DNA from: Vibrio sp. B1FLJ16 | GTDB taxonomy: Bacteria > Pseudomonadota > Gammaproteobacteria > Enterobacterales > Vibrionaceae | Length of the DNA stretch: 64,000 nucleotides | NCBI RefSeq assembly: GCF_905175385.1 | Contig: NZ_HG992749.1 | Span: 496,001 to 560,000 of the forward strand | Direction: 5' to 3' | In this document: piece by piece, positions 28,815-37,755 of the stretch | Position numbering within the stretch: position 1 is the stretch's first letter | How the letters are laid out: every line of letters starts with the position of its first letter | Position numbers and translations under genes: made by a program | The notes under the pieces: generated by a model | Told to the model about the DNA's origin: nothing | What the model saw: the letters and a program-made list of their open reading frames with translations, nothing else | Databases searched by the model: none

Positions 28815-29732
28815 ATGACGGCACAACAGCCTGTCAATCAACAAGATTTTGCCCTTGTTGAGCAATTCTTAGACGCGATGTGGATGGAGCGTGGGCTGTC
28901 TGAGAACACACTAGCTTCGTACCGAAATGATCTGATCAAGCTACTAACCTGGATGGAGCAAGAACGTTATCGTCTGGATTTCATCAGCTTGTCAGGATTG
29001 CAGGAGTATCAAAGTTACTTAGCTGATTCCGATTATAAGCAGACTTCCCGGGCTCGTATGCTGTCTGCGATTCGCCGCCTGTTCCAGTATCTGCATCGCG
29101 AGAAAGTGCGCGCTGATGATCCGAGCGCTTTATTAGTTAGCCCTAAGCTCCCGCAGCGTTTACCGAAAGATATCAGTGAAGAGCAGGTCGATGCACTTTT
29201 AGATGCCCCGGACCCTAATGATCCGGTCGAGCTGCGTGATAAAGCGATGCTTGAGTTACTGTACGCAACAGGGCTGCGAGTTACCGAACTGGTCAGCTTA
29301 ACGATGGAAAACGTTAGCCTGCGACAAGGTGTGGTTCGCGTTACCGGTAAAGGTGGTAAAGAGCGTCTGGTACCAATGGGCGAGAACGCGGTAGACTGGA
29401 TAGAAACGTTTATTCAGCAGGGCAGGCCAGCGCTGCTGGGTGAGACTTCTTCGGACGTTGTTTTTCCGAGTAAGCGCGCGAGGCAAATGACTCGCCAGAC
29501 GTTTTGGCATAGGATTAAATACTATGCTGTGATAGCGGGGATCGATACTGATCAGCTGTCGCCGCACGTGCTGCGCCACGCGTTTGCAACACATTTACTG
29601 AACTATGGTGCCGATCTCAGGGTCGTACAGATGCTGTTGGGGCATAGTGACTTATCGACCACGCAAATTTATACTCATGTTGCGACTGAGCGATTGAAGC
29701 AGATCCACAGTCAGCACCACCCAAGAGCATAA
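28815..29732 (+). CDS. xerD: Site-specific tyrosine recombinase XerD
   Basis: With XerC, resolves chromosome dimers at dif under FtsK control. 305 residues. The N-terminal SAM-like core-binding domain (about 1-110) is followed by the catalytic domain with Arg in TGLRVTELV, Lys in GKGGKERLVP, the HVLRHAFATHLL box and the nucleophile Tyr in STTQIYTHV. AAGGAAG precedes the ATG. It heads the xerD-dsbC-recJ cluster. Confidence 0.96.
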   Translation: MTAQQPVNQQDFALVEQFLDAMWMERGLSENTLASYRNDLIKLLTWMEQERYRLDFISLSGLQEYQSYLADSDYKQTSRARMLSAIRRLFQYLHREKVRADDPSALLVSPKLPQRLPKDISEEQVDALLDAPDPNDPVELRDKAMLELLYATGLRVTELVSLTMENVSLRQGVVRVTGKGGKERLVPMGENAVDWIETFIQQGRPALLGETSSDVVFPSKRARQMTRQTFWHRIKYYAVIAGIDTDQLSPHVLRHAFATHLLNYGADLRVVQMLLGHSDLSTTQIYTHVATERLKQIHSQHHPRA

Positions 29733-29809
29733 TCAAGGTTTGCTGTTTCATCGGGCTACATAATCCCTAGTCTCGTTGGACAAAAATATATTATTTTAAG
29801 GTGATTTTA

Positions 29810-30595
29810 ATGAGCGTATTACGCCGACTAACTCTGCTGACTTTACCCTTTTTTGTGACCGCTTGTGGAGCGGAAGAAAGTCAGGTGAAAACAGAAACTC
29901 CTGCACAACAAGTTGCATCTGCGGCACAGCAAGATTTTGATGAAGCCGCATTGAAGGAAAAATTCTCAAAGCTTGGGTTATCGATTATTGATATCCAACC
30001 ATCAGATGTGGCTGGCTTGGTCGAAATTCAAACCAACGGTGGTGTACTTTTTGCTTCTAATGACGGTAATCATTTTATCGCAGGTACCCTGTATGCGGTT
30101 GACGCTAACGGCGGCTACAAAGATGTGATTGCTGAACGTCAGGCGCCATTAAATGCGGCTAAAATTGCAGAATATTCAGACAGCGTGATTGAGTACAAAG
30201 CAGACAACGAAAAGTATGCAGTGACGGTGTTTACCGATATCACTTGTGGTTACTGTGTGCGTCTGCATAATCAGATGCAGGGCTACAATGATTTAGGTAT
30301 TACTGTGCGCTATGCGGCTTACCCTCGCCAGGGTGCAACCGGTCCTGTTGCGGATCAAATGGCGACGATTTGGTGTGCGGAAGATCCAAAAGTCGCGCTC
30401 GACAATGCGAAAATAAAACGTACCTTTGATAATCCGGCGAATGATCTGAAACAGTGCAAACAGACGGTTCAGGCACACTACAACTTAGGCCGTGAACTGG
30501 GTATCTCGGGTACACCGGCAATCTTCCTGCCTGGCGGCGAGCTTGTTGGAGGTTACCTTCCACCTGCAGATTTACTTAACCGTTTAGAGCAATAA
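29810..30595 (+). CDS. dsbC: Thiol:disulfide interchange protein DsbC
   Basis: Periplasmic disulfide isomerase that corrects wrong disulfides and is kept reduced by DsbD. 261 residues from ATG 29810, chosen because AAGG lies eight bases upstream; GTG 29801 is also in frame. The N-terminal dimerisation domain is followed by a thioredoxin fold with the CGYC active site (Cys146 and Cys149, in TDITCGYCVRLH) and the cis-Pro loop GISGTPAIFLPGG. The signal region MSVLRRLTLLTLPFFVTACG ends in VTAC, which fits a lipobox, so this DsbC may be a lipoprotein, unlike the soluble E. coli protein. It lies between xerD and recJ. Confidence 0.94.
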   Translation: MSVLRRLTLLTLPFFVTACGAEESQVKTETPAQQVASAAQQDFDEAALKEKFSKLGLSIIDIQPSDVAGLVEIQTNGGVLFASNDGNHFIAGTLYAVDANGGYKDVIAERQAPLNAAKIAEYSDSVIEYKADNEKYAVTVFTDITCGYCVRLHNQMQGYNDLGITVRYAAYPRQGATGPVADQMATIWCAEDPKVALDNAKIKRTFDNPANDLKQCKQTVQAHYNLGRELGISGTPAIFLPGGELVGGYLPPADLLNRLEQ

Positions 30596-30608
30596 TCCTT
30601 TGAGGAGC

Positions 30609-30635
30609 AGAGCCGGCAATACAGTCGGCTCTTTT
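30609..30635 (+). terminator. Terminator-like hairpin between dsbC and recJ
   Basis: Stem AGAGCCG (30609-30615)/CGGCTCT (30626-30632) with a 10-base loop, followed by TTTC. The T-run is short, so it probably attenuates rather than stops transcription into recJ, whose ATG lies only eight bases on. Confidence 0.5.
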
Positions 30636-30640
30636 CAAGC

Positions 30641-32380
30641 ATGATAGAAATTCAACGACGTCCCGAACCCGACCTTTCCCTTTTACCCGATTCGATCCCT
30701 GCTATTTTAAAGCGCATCTACATCAATCGTGGCATTACCGATTTAGCTCAATTAGAAACCTCTGCACGTGGCCTGCATTCCTACCAAAAACTTGGTGGTA
30801 TTGATAAAGCAGTCGAACTGTTATTTCAGGCGATTCAGCAGCAGAAACGCATTATTGTCGTCGGAGACTTTGATGCGGATGGCGCGACAAGTTCAGCGCT
30901 GTCAGTATTAGCACTGAGAATGCTGGGCAGTTCCAATGTGGATTACTTAGTACCAAACCGTTTTGAAGATGGTTACGGCTTGAGTCCGGAAGTGGTTGAT
31001 CAGGCATTAGAGCTTGGCGCAGAAATGATCATGACTGTGGATAACGGCGTATCGTCGATTGAAGGTGTTCGCTATGCCAAAGAAAATGGCATCACGGTGC
31101 TAGTGACCGATCACCACTTGCCGGGACAAGTACTTCCTGATGTCGATGCCATGGTCAATCCAAACCTTGATACTTGCGCTTTCCCATCGAAAGCTTTGGC
31201 AGGTGTTGGGGTTGCTTTCTATTTGATGATGGCGCTTTGCGTACACATGCGCAAACTGAACTGGTTTGCTGAGCAAGGTATGCAAGAACCAAAGCTGATG
31301 GAGCTTATCGATCTGGTTGCGCTCGGCACCGTAGCCGACGTTGTGCCACTGGATGAAAACAACCGCATTTTGGTTCATCAAGGCTTACAACGTATCCGCG
31401 CCGGCAAAGCGCGTCCGGGGATTCAAGCGCTGATAGAAGTCGCCAAGCGTGATGCACGCCGACTTGTGGCATCTGACTTTGGATTTGCTCTTGGTCCGCG
31501 CATTAACGCGGCAGGCCGTCTGGATGATATGTCGTTTGGTGTTGAGCTTCTAATGGCTAACAATATTCACGCGGCACGCCGTATGGCCAGTGAGCTTGAT
31601 GGTCTAAACCAAACCCGAAAAGAGATTGAAGAAGGGATGAAGCAGGAGGCGATGGCCTTTTGTGAACGTCTGCAGTTTGGTGAGAACAGTGAGTTACCGT
31701 TCGGCTTAGCTTTGTTTCAGCGTGACTGGCATCAGGGTGTGATTGGTATTCTGGCTTCACGAATCAAAGAGAAGTTTCATCGCCCTGTGATTGCGTTTGC
31801 TGATGGTGGTGAGGGGACAATTAAAGGTTCTTGTCGTTCGATTCCTGGCTTGCATATGCGTGATGCTCTGGATTTTATTGATACTCAAAACCCAGGTCTT
31901 ATCATCAAGTTTGGCGGCCATGCAATGGCAGCAGGCTTAACTATCAAAGAGCAGGACTTTGAGCGTTTCAGCCGTTTGTTTGATCAAGTGGTGAAGAAAG
32001 AGCTTGATGACGCAGCTTTAAAAGGCGTGATCCTTTCGGACGGTGAGCTGAAACCGGAAGAGTTTTCCATGCATGTGGCGGAACAACTGCGTGCGGGAGG
32101 GCCGTTTGGTCAGGCATTCCCTGAGCCGGTCTTTGATGGCGAGTTTAAGGTCTTGCACCAAAAACTGGTGGGAGAAAAGCATCTGAAACTGATGCTTGAG
32201 CCGCTTTTTAAAGGTCATCCAACCAATGTGATGATTGACGGTATTGCGTTCAATGTTGATTTACGCCGCTGGCCGGATGCGTCCGTGAAAACCGTACGTT
32301 TAGCGTACAAGTTGGATGTGAATGAATTCCGCGGTAACCAATCTCTGCAACTGATGATTGATCATATTGAAGCTAAATAA
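30641..32380 (+). CDS. recJ: Single-stranded-DNA-specific exonuclease RecJ
   Basis: 5'-3' single-strand exonuclease of recombination and mismatch/base-excision repair, a DHH-family phosphoesterase. 579 residues (E. coli 577). Motifs: VVGDFDADGATSSAL (I), MTVDNGVSS (II), VTDHHLPG (III), DLVALGTVADVVPL (IV), GRLDDMS, and the DHHA1 motif KFGGHAMAAGL. The C-terminal OB region follows. No clear Shine-Dalgarno precedes the ATG, because the upstream hairpin's distal arm occupies that position; translation may be coupled to dsbC or inefficient. Confidence 0.95.
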   Translation: MIEIQRRPEPDLSLLPDSIPAILKRIYINRGITDLAQLETSARGLHSYQKLGGIDKAVELLFQAIQQQKRIIVVGDFDADGATSSALSVLALRMLGSSNVDYLVPNRFEDGYGLSPEVVDQALELGAEMIMTVDNGVSSIEGVRYAKENGITVLVTDHHLPGQVLPDVDAMVNPNLDTCAFPSKALAGVGVAFYLMMALCVHMRKLNWFAEQGMQEPKLMELIDLVALGTVADVVPLDENNRILVHQGLQRIRAGKARPGIQALIEVAKRDARRLVASDFGFALGPRINAAGRLDDMSFGVELLMANNIHAARRMASELDGLNQTRKEIEEGMKQEAMAFCERLQFGENSELPFGLALFQRDWHQGVIGILASRIKEKFHRPVIAFADGGEGTIKGSCRSIPGLHMRDALDFIDTQNPGLIIKFGGHAMAAGLTIKEQDFERFSRLFDQVVKKELDDAALKGVILSDGELKPEEFSMHVAEQLRAGGPFGQAFPEPVFDGEFKVLHQKLVGEKHLKLMLEPLFKGHPTNVMIDGIAFNVDLRRWPDASVKTVRLAYKLDVNEFRGNQSLQLMIDHIEAK

Positions 32381-32541
32381 GACCTAAGTTTATCTTAGCG
32401 ATCGGGTACGGCGTGCTCTATTGTAGCGGCCGTACATCATCTCGTCGCAATCTCACCTCTCATCAGAAATTTTCCTGTATCTCCGTCACATTTTTCAGTA
32501 GAATTCCTCGGTTAAATTCTATTCTAAAATGTTGAGTAAAC

Positions 32542-33640
32542 ATGTTTGAAATCAATCCAATTAAAAACCGTCTGCAGGACGTGTCTGAGCGCACAAATGT
32601 CCTGAGGGGGTATCTTTGACTATGACGCTAAGAAAGAGCGTCTAGAAGAAGTAAACGCAGAACTAGAACAACCAGATGTATGGAACGAACCTGAACGTGC
32701 ACAGGCACTGGGTAAAGAGCGTGCATCACTGGAAGCGATTGTTGAAACTATTGATCTGCTTGATCAGGGCGTAGAAGATGTTGAAGGTCTTCTTGAGCTT
32801 GCAGTAGAAGAAGAAGATCAGGAAACGTTTGACGAAATCGAACCAGAACTTGCCGAACTGGAAGACAAGTTGGAGAAACTTGAATTCCGCCGTATGTTCT
32901 CTGGCGACCATGACAGCTCTGATTGCTACATCGACTTGCAGGCAGGCTCGGGCGGTACAGAAGCTCAGGACTGGACTAACATGCTGCTGCGTATGTACTT
33001 GCGCTGGGCTGAAGCTAAAGGCTTCAAAGTGGAAGTGATCGAGGTATCAGAAGGCGAAGTAGCGGGTCTGAAATCAGCAACCGTTCGTATCTCTGGAGAG
33101 TACGCTTACGGCTGGCTACGCACAGAAACTGGTGTACACCGTCTGGTTCGTAAATCGCCGTTTGATTCAGGTGGTCGTCGTCATACGTCATTTGCTTCTG
33201 CGTTTATCTACCCTGAGATTGATGAAAACATCGACATCGACATTAATCCGTCTGATCTGCGAATCGACGTTTACCGCGCTTCTGGTGCGGGTGGTCAGCA
33301 CGTGAACACCACGGAATCTGCGGTACGTATTACCCACGTTCCAACCAATACTGTGGTTCAGTGTCAGAATGACCGTTCTCAGCATAAGAATAAAGATCAG
33401 GCAATGAAGCAGCTTCGTGCGAAACTGTTTGAACTTGAGCTTCAGAAACAGAACGCCGAGAAGCAGGCAAATGAAGACGCGAAATCTGATATCGGCTGGG
33501 GCAGCCAGATCCGTTCTTACGTTCTGGATGACTCACGAATCAAAGATTTACGTACCGGCGTTGAAAACCGTAACACTCAAGCGGTTCTTGACGGCGACCT
33601 AGACAAATTTATTGAAGCTAGCCTGAAATCAGGTCTATAA
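32542..33640 (+). CDS. prfB: Peptide chain release factor 2 (programmed +1 frameshift)
   Basis: RF2 terminates translation at UGA and UAA. Codons 1-25 ([20 protein letters not shown], then LRGYL) end at an in-frame TGA (32617-32619); a +1 shift resumes at GAC 32618 ([12 protein letters not shown]) for 341 codons including the stop. The joined product is 365 residues, the E. coli length. The stop-codon-recognition tripeptide SPF ([16 protein letters not shown]) and the peptidyl-hydrolysis GGQ ([16 protein letters not shown]) are present. Residue 246 is Ala (YRASGAGGQ). It is followed by lysS after 42 bases, the classical prfB-lysS operon. Confidence 0.97.
32605..32620 (+). promoter_or_regulatory. 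RF2 autoregulatory frameshift site
   Basis: AGGGGG (32605-32610), TAT CTT TGA C (32611-32620). The internal Shine-Dalgarno-like AGGGGG lies three bases before the slippery CTT and the weak UGA-C context. When RF2 is low the ribosome shifts +1 and makes more RF2. Confidence 0.95.
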
Positions 33641-33682
33641 GCTTTTCACCGACACTCAAAGCGAAACAGGATACATCGAAAA

Positions 33683-35215
33683 ATGACTGATGCTGTTCAA
33701 AACGACAACGAACAAGAAGCCTCTGCACAAGAAGAGAATAAGCTAATTGCTGAACGCCGCGCGAAACTGGACGAGATCCGTAAGAGCTGCAAAGCAAACG
33801 GCCACCCAAACGACTTCCGTCGTGACGCACTAGCGGGCGACCTTCAAAAAGAGTTCGGTGAGAAGACGAAGGAAGAGCTGGAAGAGCTTAACCACGTTGT
33901 TGCAATCGCTGGCCGTATCATGGCTAAGCGTGGTCCTTTCCTAGTAATCCAAGAGACTTCAGGCCGCATTCAGGCGTACGCAGCAAAAGACGTACAGAAA
34001 GAGCTTAAAGAGAAGTACCAGGGGCTGGATATCGGTGACATCATCGGTGTGAAAGGTGCGCTGCATAAGTCTGGTAAAGGCGACCTGTATGTGAACATGG
34101 AAGAGTACGAGCTGCTAACTAAAGCGCTACGTCCACTACCAGAAAAATTCCATGGTCTGACGGACCAGGAAATGCGTTACCGTCAGCGTTACGTTGACCT
34201 AATCGTGAATGAAGACTCACGTAAAGCGTTCATCGTTCGTTCTAAGCTGGTATCTGCGATTCGTAACTTCATGAGCTCAAAAGGCTACCTAGAAGTTGAA
34301 ACGCCAATGATGCACGTGATCCCTGGTGGTGCGACTGCACGTCCATTCATCACTCATCATAACGCGCTAGACATCGATATGTACCTACGTGTTGCTCCAG
34401 AGCTTTACCTGAAGCGTTTGGTTGTTGGTGGTTTTGATCGCGTATTTGAAATCAACCGTAACTTCCGTAACGAAGGTCTTTCTCCTCGTCACAACCCAGA
34501 ATTCACGATGATGGAATTCTACCAGGCTTACGCTGACTACAAAGATCTGATGGATCTGACAGAAGAGATGCTAAGCACAGTGGCAATGGACGTTCTGGGT
34601 TCAACATCAATGCCTTACGGTGAAGAAACCGTTGAGTTTGGTGGTACTTATGCTCGTATGAGCATGTTTGAGGCGATCAAACATTACAACCCTGAACACG
34701 CTGAGATTCAGGCACTGACAGAAGCGGATCTGCAAGACCGTGAGAAGATGGTTGCGATTGCGAAATCAGTACATGTTGATGTGGAATCATTCTGGACATG
34801 TGGTCAGCTACTTGAAGAAATCTTCGGTGAAACGGCTGAACCTCAGCTGATTCAGCCGACGTTCATCACAGGTTACCCGGCAGATATTTCTCCACTTGCA
34901 CGTCGTAGCGATGACAACCCGTTCTTCACTGACCGTTTCGAGTTCTTTATCGGTGGTCGTGAAGTAGCGAACGGTTTCTCTGAGCTTAACGATGCTGAAG
35001 ATCAGGATGCGCGCTTTAAAGCTCAGGTTGATGCAAAAGACGCAGGCGATGATGAAGCAATGTACTATGACGCCGATTACATCACAGCGTTGGAGCATGG
35101 TCTTCCGCCAACAGCTGGCCAAGGTATCGGTATCGATCGTCTGGCTATGTTGTTTACTAATACTCACACTATACGTGATGTTATTCTGTTCCCGGCAATG
35201 CGTCCACAAGCGTAA
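33683..35215 (+). CDS. lysS: Lysyl-tRNA synthetase (class II)
   Basis: Charges tRNA(Lys). 510 residues: N-terminal OB-fold anticodon-binding domain (about 60-180), then the class II catalytic core with motif 1 around [18 protein letters not shown], motif 2 ([20 protein letters not shown]) and motif 3 ([13 protein letters not shown]). It follows prfB closely and has a strong terminator after the stop. Confidence 0.97.
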   Translation: MTDAVQNDNEQEASAQEENKLIAERRAKLDEIRKSCKANGHPNDFRRDALAGDLQKEFGEKTKEELEELNHVVAIAGRIMAKRGPFLVIQETSGRIQAYAAKDVQKELKEKYQGLDIGDIIGVKGALHKSGKGDLYVNMEEYELLTKALRPLPEKFHGLTDQEMRYRQRYVDLIVNEDSRKAFIVRSKLVSAIRNFMSSKGYLEVETPMMHVIPGGATARPFITHHNALDIDMYLRVAPELYLKRLVVGGFDRVFEINRNFRNEGLSPRHNPEFTMMEFYQAYADYKDLMDLTEEMLSTVAMDVLGSTSMPYGEETVEFGGTYARMSMFEAIKHYNPEHAEIQALTEADLQDREKMVAIAKSVHVDVESFWTCGQLLEEIFGETAEPQLIQPTFITGYPADISPLARRSDDNPFFTDRFEFFIGGREVANGFSELNDAEDQDARFKAQVDAKDAGDDEAMYYDADYITALEHGLPPTAGQGIGIDRLAMLFTNTHTIRDVILFPAMRPQA

Positions 35216-35233
35216 TTGCTTTATGAGTCGAGA

Positions 35234-35261
35234 AAAACCACCTACGGGTGGTTTTTTTTTT
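35234..35261 (+). terminator. prfB-lysS operon terminator
   Basis: Stem AAAACCACC (35234-35242)/GGTGGTTTT (35247-35255), loop TACG, with a continuous T-run to 35261. Confidence 0.9.
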
Positions 35262-35461
35262 GCTTTTTATTAAAGATAAATCATATGGTTGCATTTCTTG
35301 GCCAATGGTTTGGGTGGATTTACATTCGCCAAAGCTCAATCTATTGCATAGTCTTAATATTGAGACAGACTAAGACGGTTTGAGTCTCGATAATGTTACC
35401 TGTTCGCAGAGTTGGGTTTGTGACGCAAGTTTTATCAACAATAAATAAAAAGGGTTAGAGA

Positions 35462-36796
35462 ATGGCTGGGCAGTTTAAGATGGATTCCATCCCGGGATCG
35501 CTTGTCGTCGTAGGCGGTATGTATGAGCCTTGGTTGTCAGTGTTAGAGCAAGTTGGCTGGAAGTGTCACCAGGTGGGTGACTTACGTAAAGCTAATGCCT
35601 TGTTAGAAGATATTGGCCCATGTATTGGTATCGTCGATCTCAGCCAAGATGAGTTCAGTTTAAACGGTTTGGCTAATTTGGTGAGTTCTCACAAACATGT
35701 ACGCTGGATAGCGTTTATTCGTGAGTCTCAGTTAAGTAAAGATACGATTTGCCAGTTTATCGTGAACTTCTGTATCGATTTTTTCACCGCACCGATCCCT
35801 GATGCACAGTTACTAAGTACGATCGGGCACCAGCTTGGCATGCTCAAGCTAGAGAAGAAAGTCTGGCCAAGCTTTGGCAGTAGTTTAGATATGGGTTTAA
35901 TTGGCGAGTCTATCCCTATGAAGCGTTTGCGTGATCAGGTTAAAAGGATTGGTCCAACTGATGTCAGCATTCTTATTTCTGGTGAGAGCGGTACTGGTAA
36001 AGAAGCGGTAGCGAGGGCGATCCACAAAGTATCATCCCGTTCGCACAAACCGTTTATGTCCATTAATTGCCGCGCTTTGAATGAGCAGAGATTCCAGACT
36101 GAGGTGTTTGGTGGTGCTGCCAGTGGTGATGTGGAGCCAAGCCTATTGGAACAGGCTGACGGCGGTACCGTTCTGTTCAATGATATTTTAACTATATCTA
36201 AAGAGCAGCAACTGAACTTACTCAGGTTTTTACAAGAAGGCACGGTAGAAACTAAAGATGGTGTAAAAAATGTCAATGTACGTATCTTAGCGGCGAACTC
36301 ATCAGACGTTGAAAAAGCGTTGATTAGTGGTGACTTCAACGAGGAGCTTTACCACTATATCAATGTATTACGTATTAATGTTCCTAGTCTGAAAGAGCGT
36401 GCCAGCGATATTGCACTTCTGGCCCGCTATTACTTGCAAGAGTTCTCTAAAGAGTACAATTCACAAGCGAAAAGCTTCTCTGAAGAGGCATTAAAGGCCC
36501 TGACACGTTATTTCTGGCCGGGTAATGTTCGTGAGCTAATGAATCAGGTTAAACGTGCGGTATTGATGTCAGATAGCGTTATGATCGAGGAACATCACCT
36601 AGACTTACCCCACCGAAGCGAAACGAAACGCAGTCTGAAATCGATTCGAGAAAAGAGCGAGCGAGATGCATTGCTGGTGGTACTGGAATCTCATTCCGGT
36701 CAGGTGTCTAATGCCGCCAAAGAGCTGGGTGTTTCAAGGGCGACAATGTACCGTTTGCTCAATAAGCATAATCTAATTTCGGATCAAGTCATCTGA
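35462..36796 (+). CDS. vpsR: VpsR-type biofilm regulator (cyclic-di-GMP-responsive NtrC-like protein)
   Basis: 444 residues, the size of V. cholerae VpsR, and adjacent to lysS as there. It activates exopolysaccharide and biofilm genes. Receiver-like domain 1-130 with Asp59 (GIVDLSQDEF); AAA+ domain with an intact Walker A (ILISGESGTGKEAVARA) around residue 170; C-terminal Fis-type helix-turn-helix (VSNAAKELGVSRATMYRLL). The Walker B region is altered (GGTVLFNDI instead of GGTLFLDEI) and the sigma-54-contact GAFTGA loop is replaced by FGGAASGD. This matches VpsR acting with sigma-70 rather than sigma-54. In the Harveyi clade the orthologue is called CpsR. AGGG lies ahead of the ATG. Confidence 0.9.
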   Translation: MAGQFKMDSIPGSLVVVGGMYEPWLSVLEQVGWKCHQVGDLRKANALLEDIGPCIGIVDLSQDEFSLNGLANLVSSHKHVRWIAFIRESQLSKDTICQFIVNFCIDFFTAPIPDAQLLSTIGHQLGMLKLEKKVWPSFGSSLDMGLIGESIPMKRLRDQVKRIGPTDVSILISGESGTGKEAVARAIHKVSSRSHKPFMSINCRALNEQRFQTEVFGGAASGDVEPSLLEQADGGTVLFNDILTISKEQQLNLLRFLQEGTVETKDGVKNVNVRILAANSSDVEKALISGDFNEELYHYINVLRINVPSLKERASDIALLARYYLQEFSKEYNSQAKSFSEEALKALTRYFWPGNVRELMNQVKRAVLMSDSVMIEEHHLDLPHRSETKRSLKSIREKSERDALLVVLESHSGQVSNAAKELGVSRATMYRLLNKHNLISDQVI

Positions 36797-36872
36797 TATA
36801 CCCATGTAACCTCAATATGCTCGGTTCAGCGAAAATGCTCGGAATCCTGCATCTTGAAGTCACTTGGATATA
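36797..36872. repeat. 76-base intergenic palindromic repeat (copy 1)
   Basis: An imperfect inverted repeat begins immediately after the vpsR stop: the left end TATACCCATGTAACCTCA pairs with the right end TTGAAGTCACTTGGATATA. A similar 75-base element lies at 63260-63334. It has no coding capacity. It could fold as RNA and affect vpsR mRNA stability. Confidence 0.7.
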
Positions 36873-36888
36873 CATAAAAATAGAACAT

Positions 36889-36917
36889 AAGGAGCGAGCG
36901 ATAGCCGCTCCTTTTTT
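36889..36917 (+). terminator. vpsR terminator
   Basis: Stem AAGGAGCG (36889-36896)/CGCTCC with TT (36906-36913), 9-base loop, followed by a T-run to 36917. Confidence 0.75.
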
Positions 36918-37141
36918 AGTTTCCGTTGGCGGCATTTTATAAAATTTTGTAATGCATCCATTTGTTGGGTGAATGTTTTAAACCAGTAAGCATATGAAAC
37001 CAAGTTGCAGATTGTTGGTTTGTATTTAATCGTCAGGACAAAAAATGTTTGATAAATATACATCAGAGCTTACAATTTAACCGTAACTCAAAGAGTTATA
37101 TCACTTCATAAACGGATTAATTTTTAGCTAGGAGGCGCAAG

Positions 37142-37252
37142 ATGAAACATTACGTTGTTAACACCCTGACTTGCGCTGATCGTATTTTTTTCACACCGAT
37201 AAACATTGACTCGGCGGATAAGAATACCACTGGCTCACAAGATAAAAATTAA
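37142..37252 (+). CDS. Candidate small protein (36 residues)
   Basis: ATG at 37142 with a very strong AGGAGG six bases upstream. The peptide reads MKHYVVNTLTCADRIFFTPI and then NIDSADKNTTGSQDKN. It is a short hydrophobic/polar peptide with one Cys and no obvious membrane helix. The preceding 220 bases after the vpsR terminator carry no other gene. I do not recognise it; the ribosome binding site is the main support. Confidence 0.5.
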   Translation: MKHYVVNTLTCADRIFFTPINIDSADKNTTGSQDKN

Positions 37253-37370
37253 CCCGTAACCTATCTTATTTTTACTAGGCTGCGGAAAATAGCGGCTTAG
37301 TATCACAGACCAGTCTGTTTTTCTGCGCGCAATTTTCCCAGTCGAACTTTATCGATAATTGGAGAAAGTT

Positions 37371-37622
37371 ATGCGTCACTCTATTTACTTGAAACTTGCA
37401 ACTCTACTTTTAAAAGCTGATCTGAAACGTGAAGAAAACGAATGGCAAAGAAAGGTACGCCGCTCTGCTCATGATATTCCGTGGACTAATGTGCATTTAT
37501 TGAAAGATATCGGATTGGATCAGGATGGTCGTTCAACGCGTGTAAGTGTTCCTGATACTGTAAAAGTTGAGCGTCGGGTCCGTCATCTTCGTCGTGTTTT
37601 AACTGCGCGAATACCGACGTAA
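37371..37622 (+). CDS. Small basic protein, possibly DUF1127-like
   Basis: 83 residues from the ATG at 37371, which has GGAGAAAG in front; a TTG at 37359 is also in frame. Sequence features: MRHSIYLKLATLLLKADLKR, then WQRKVRRSAHDIPWTNVHLLKDIGL in two parts, ending with an Arg-rich RRVRHLRRVLTAR. The LLKDIGL segment resembles the short DUF1127 motif, but the match is weak. It is strongly basic and probably cytoplasmic, with a possible nucleic-acid role only by composition. Confidence 0.65.
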   Translation: MRHSIYLKLATLLLKADLKREENEWQRKVRRSAHDIPWTNVHLLKDIGLDQDGRSTRVSVPDTVKVERRVRHLRRVLTARIPT

Positions 37623-37719
37623 TTTATAGCGTGCTGGACTGAAATACGTGCCATTGGCAAGTACTATTTTGATTCAGCACGCTGTAAAGATGCTTAAAAA
37701 GATTTGTATAAAATTGCTT

Positions 37720-37755
37720 AAACAGGCTGACCTTCCAGGTCAGCCTGTTTGATTT
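37720..37755. terminator. Bidirectional terminator before tas
   Basis: Perfect 13-bp stem AAACAGGCTGACC (37720-37732)/GGTCAGCCTGTTT (37738-37750), loop TTCCA, followed on plus by GATTTT. Confidence 0.75.

Noticed and set aside
34808..35209. 133-codon minus-strand ORF inside lysS
   Set aside because: Fully overlaps the well-supported lysS and shows no family features; a shadow frame.
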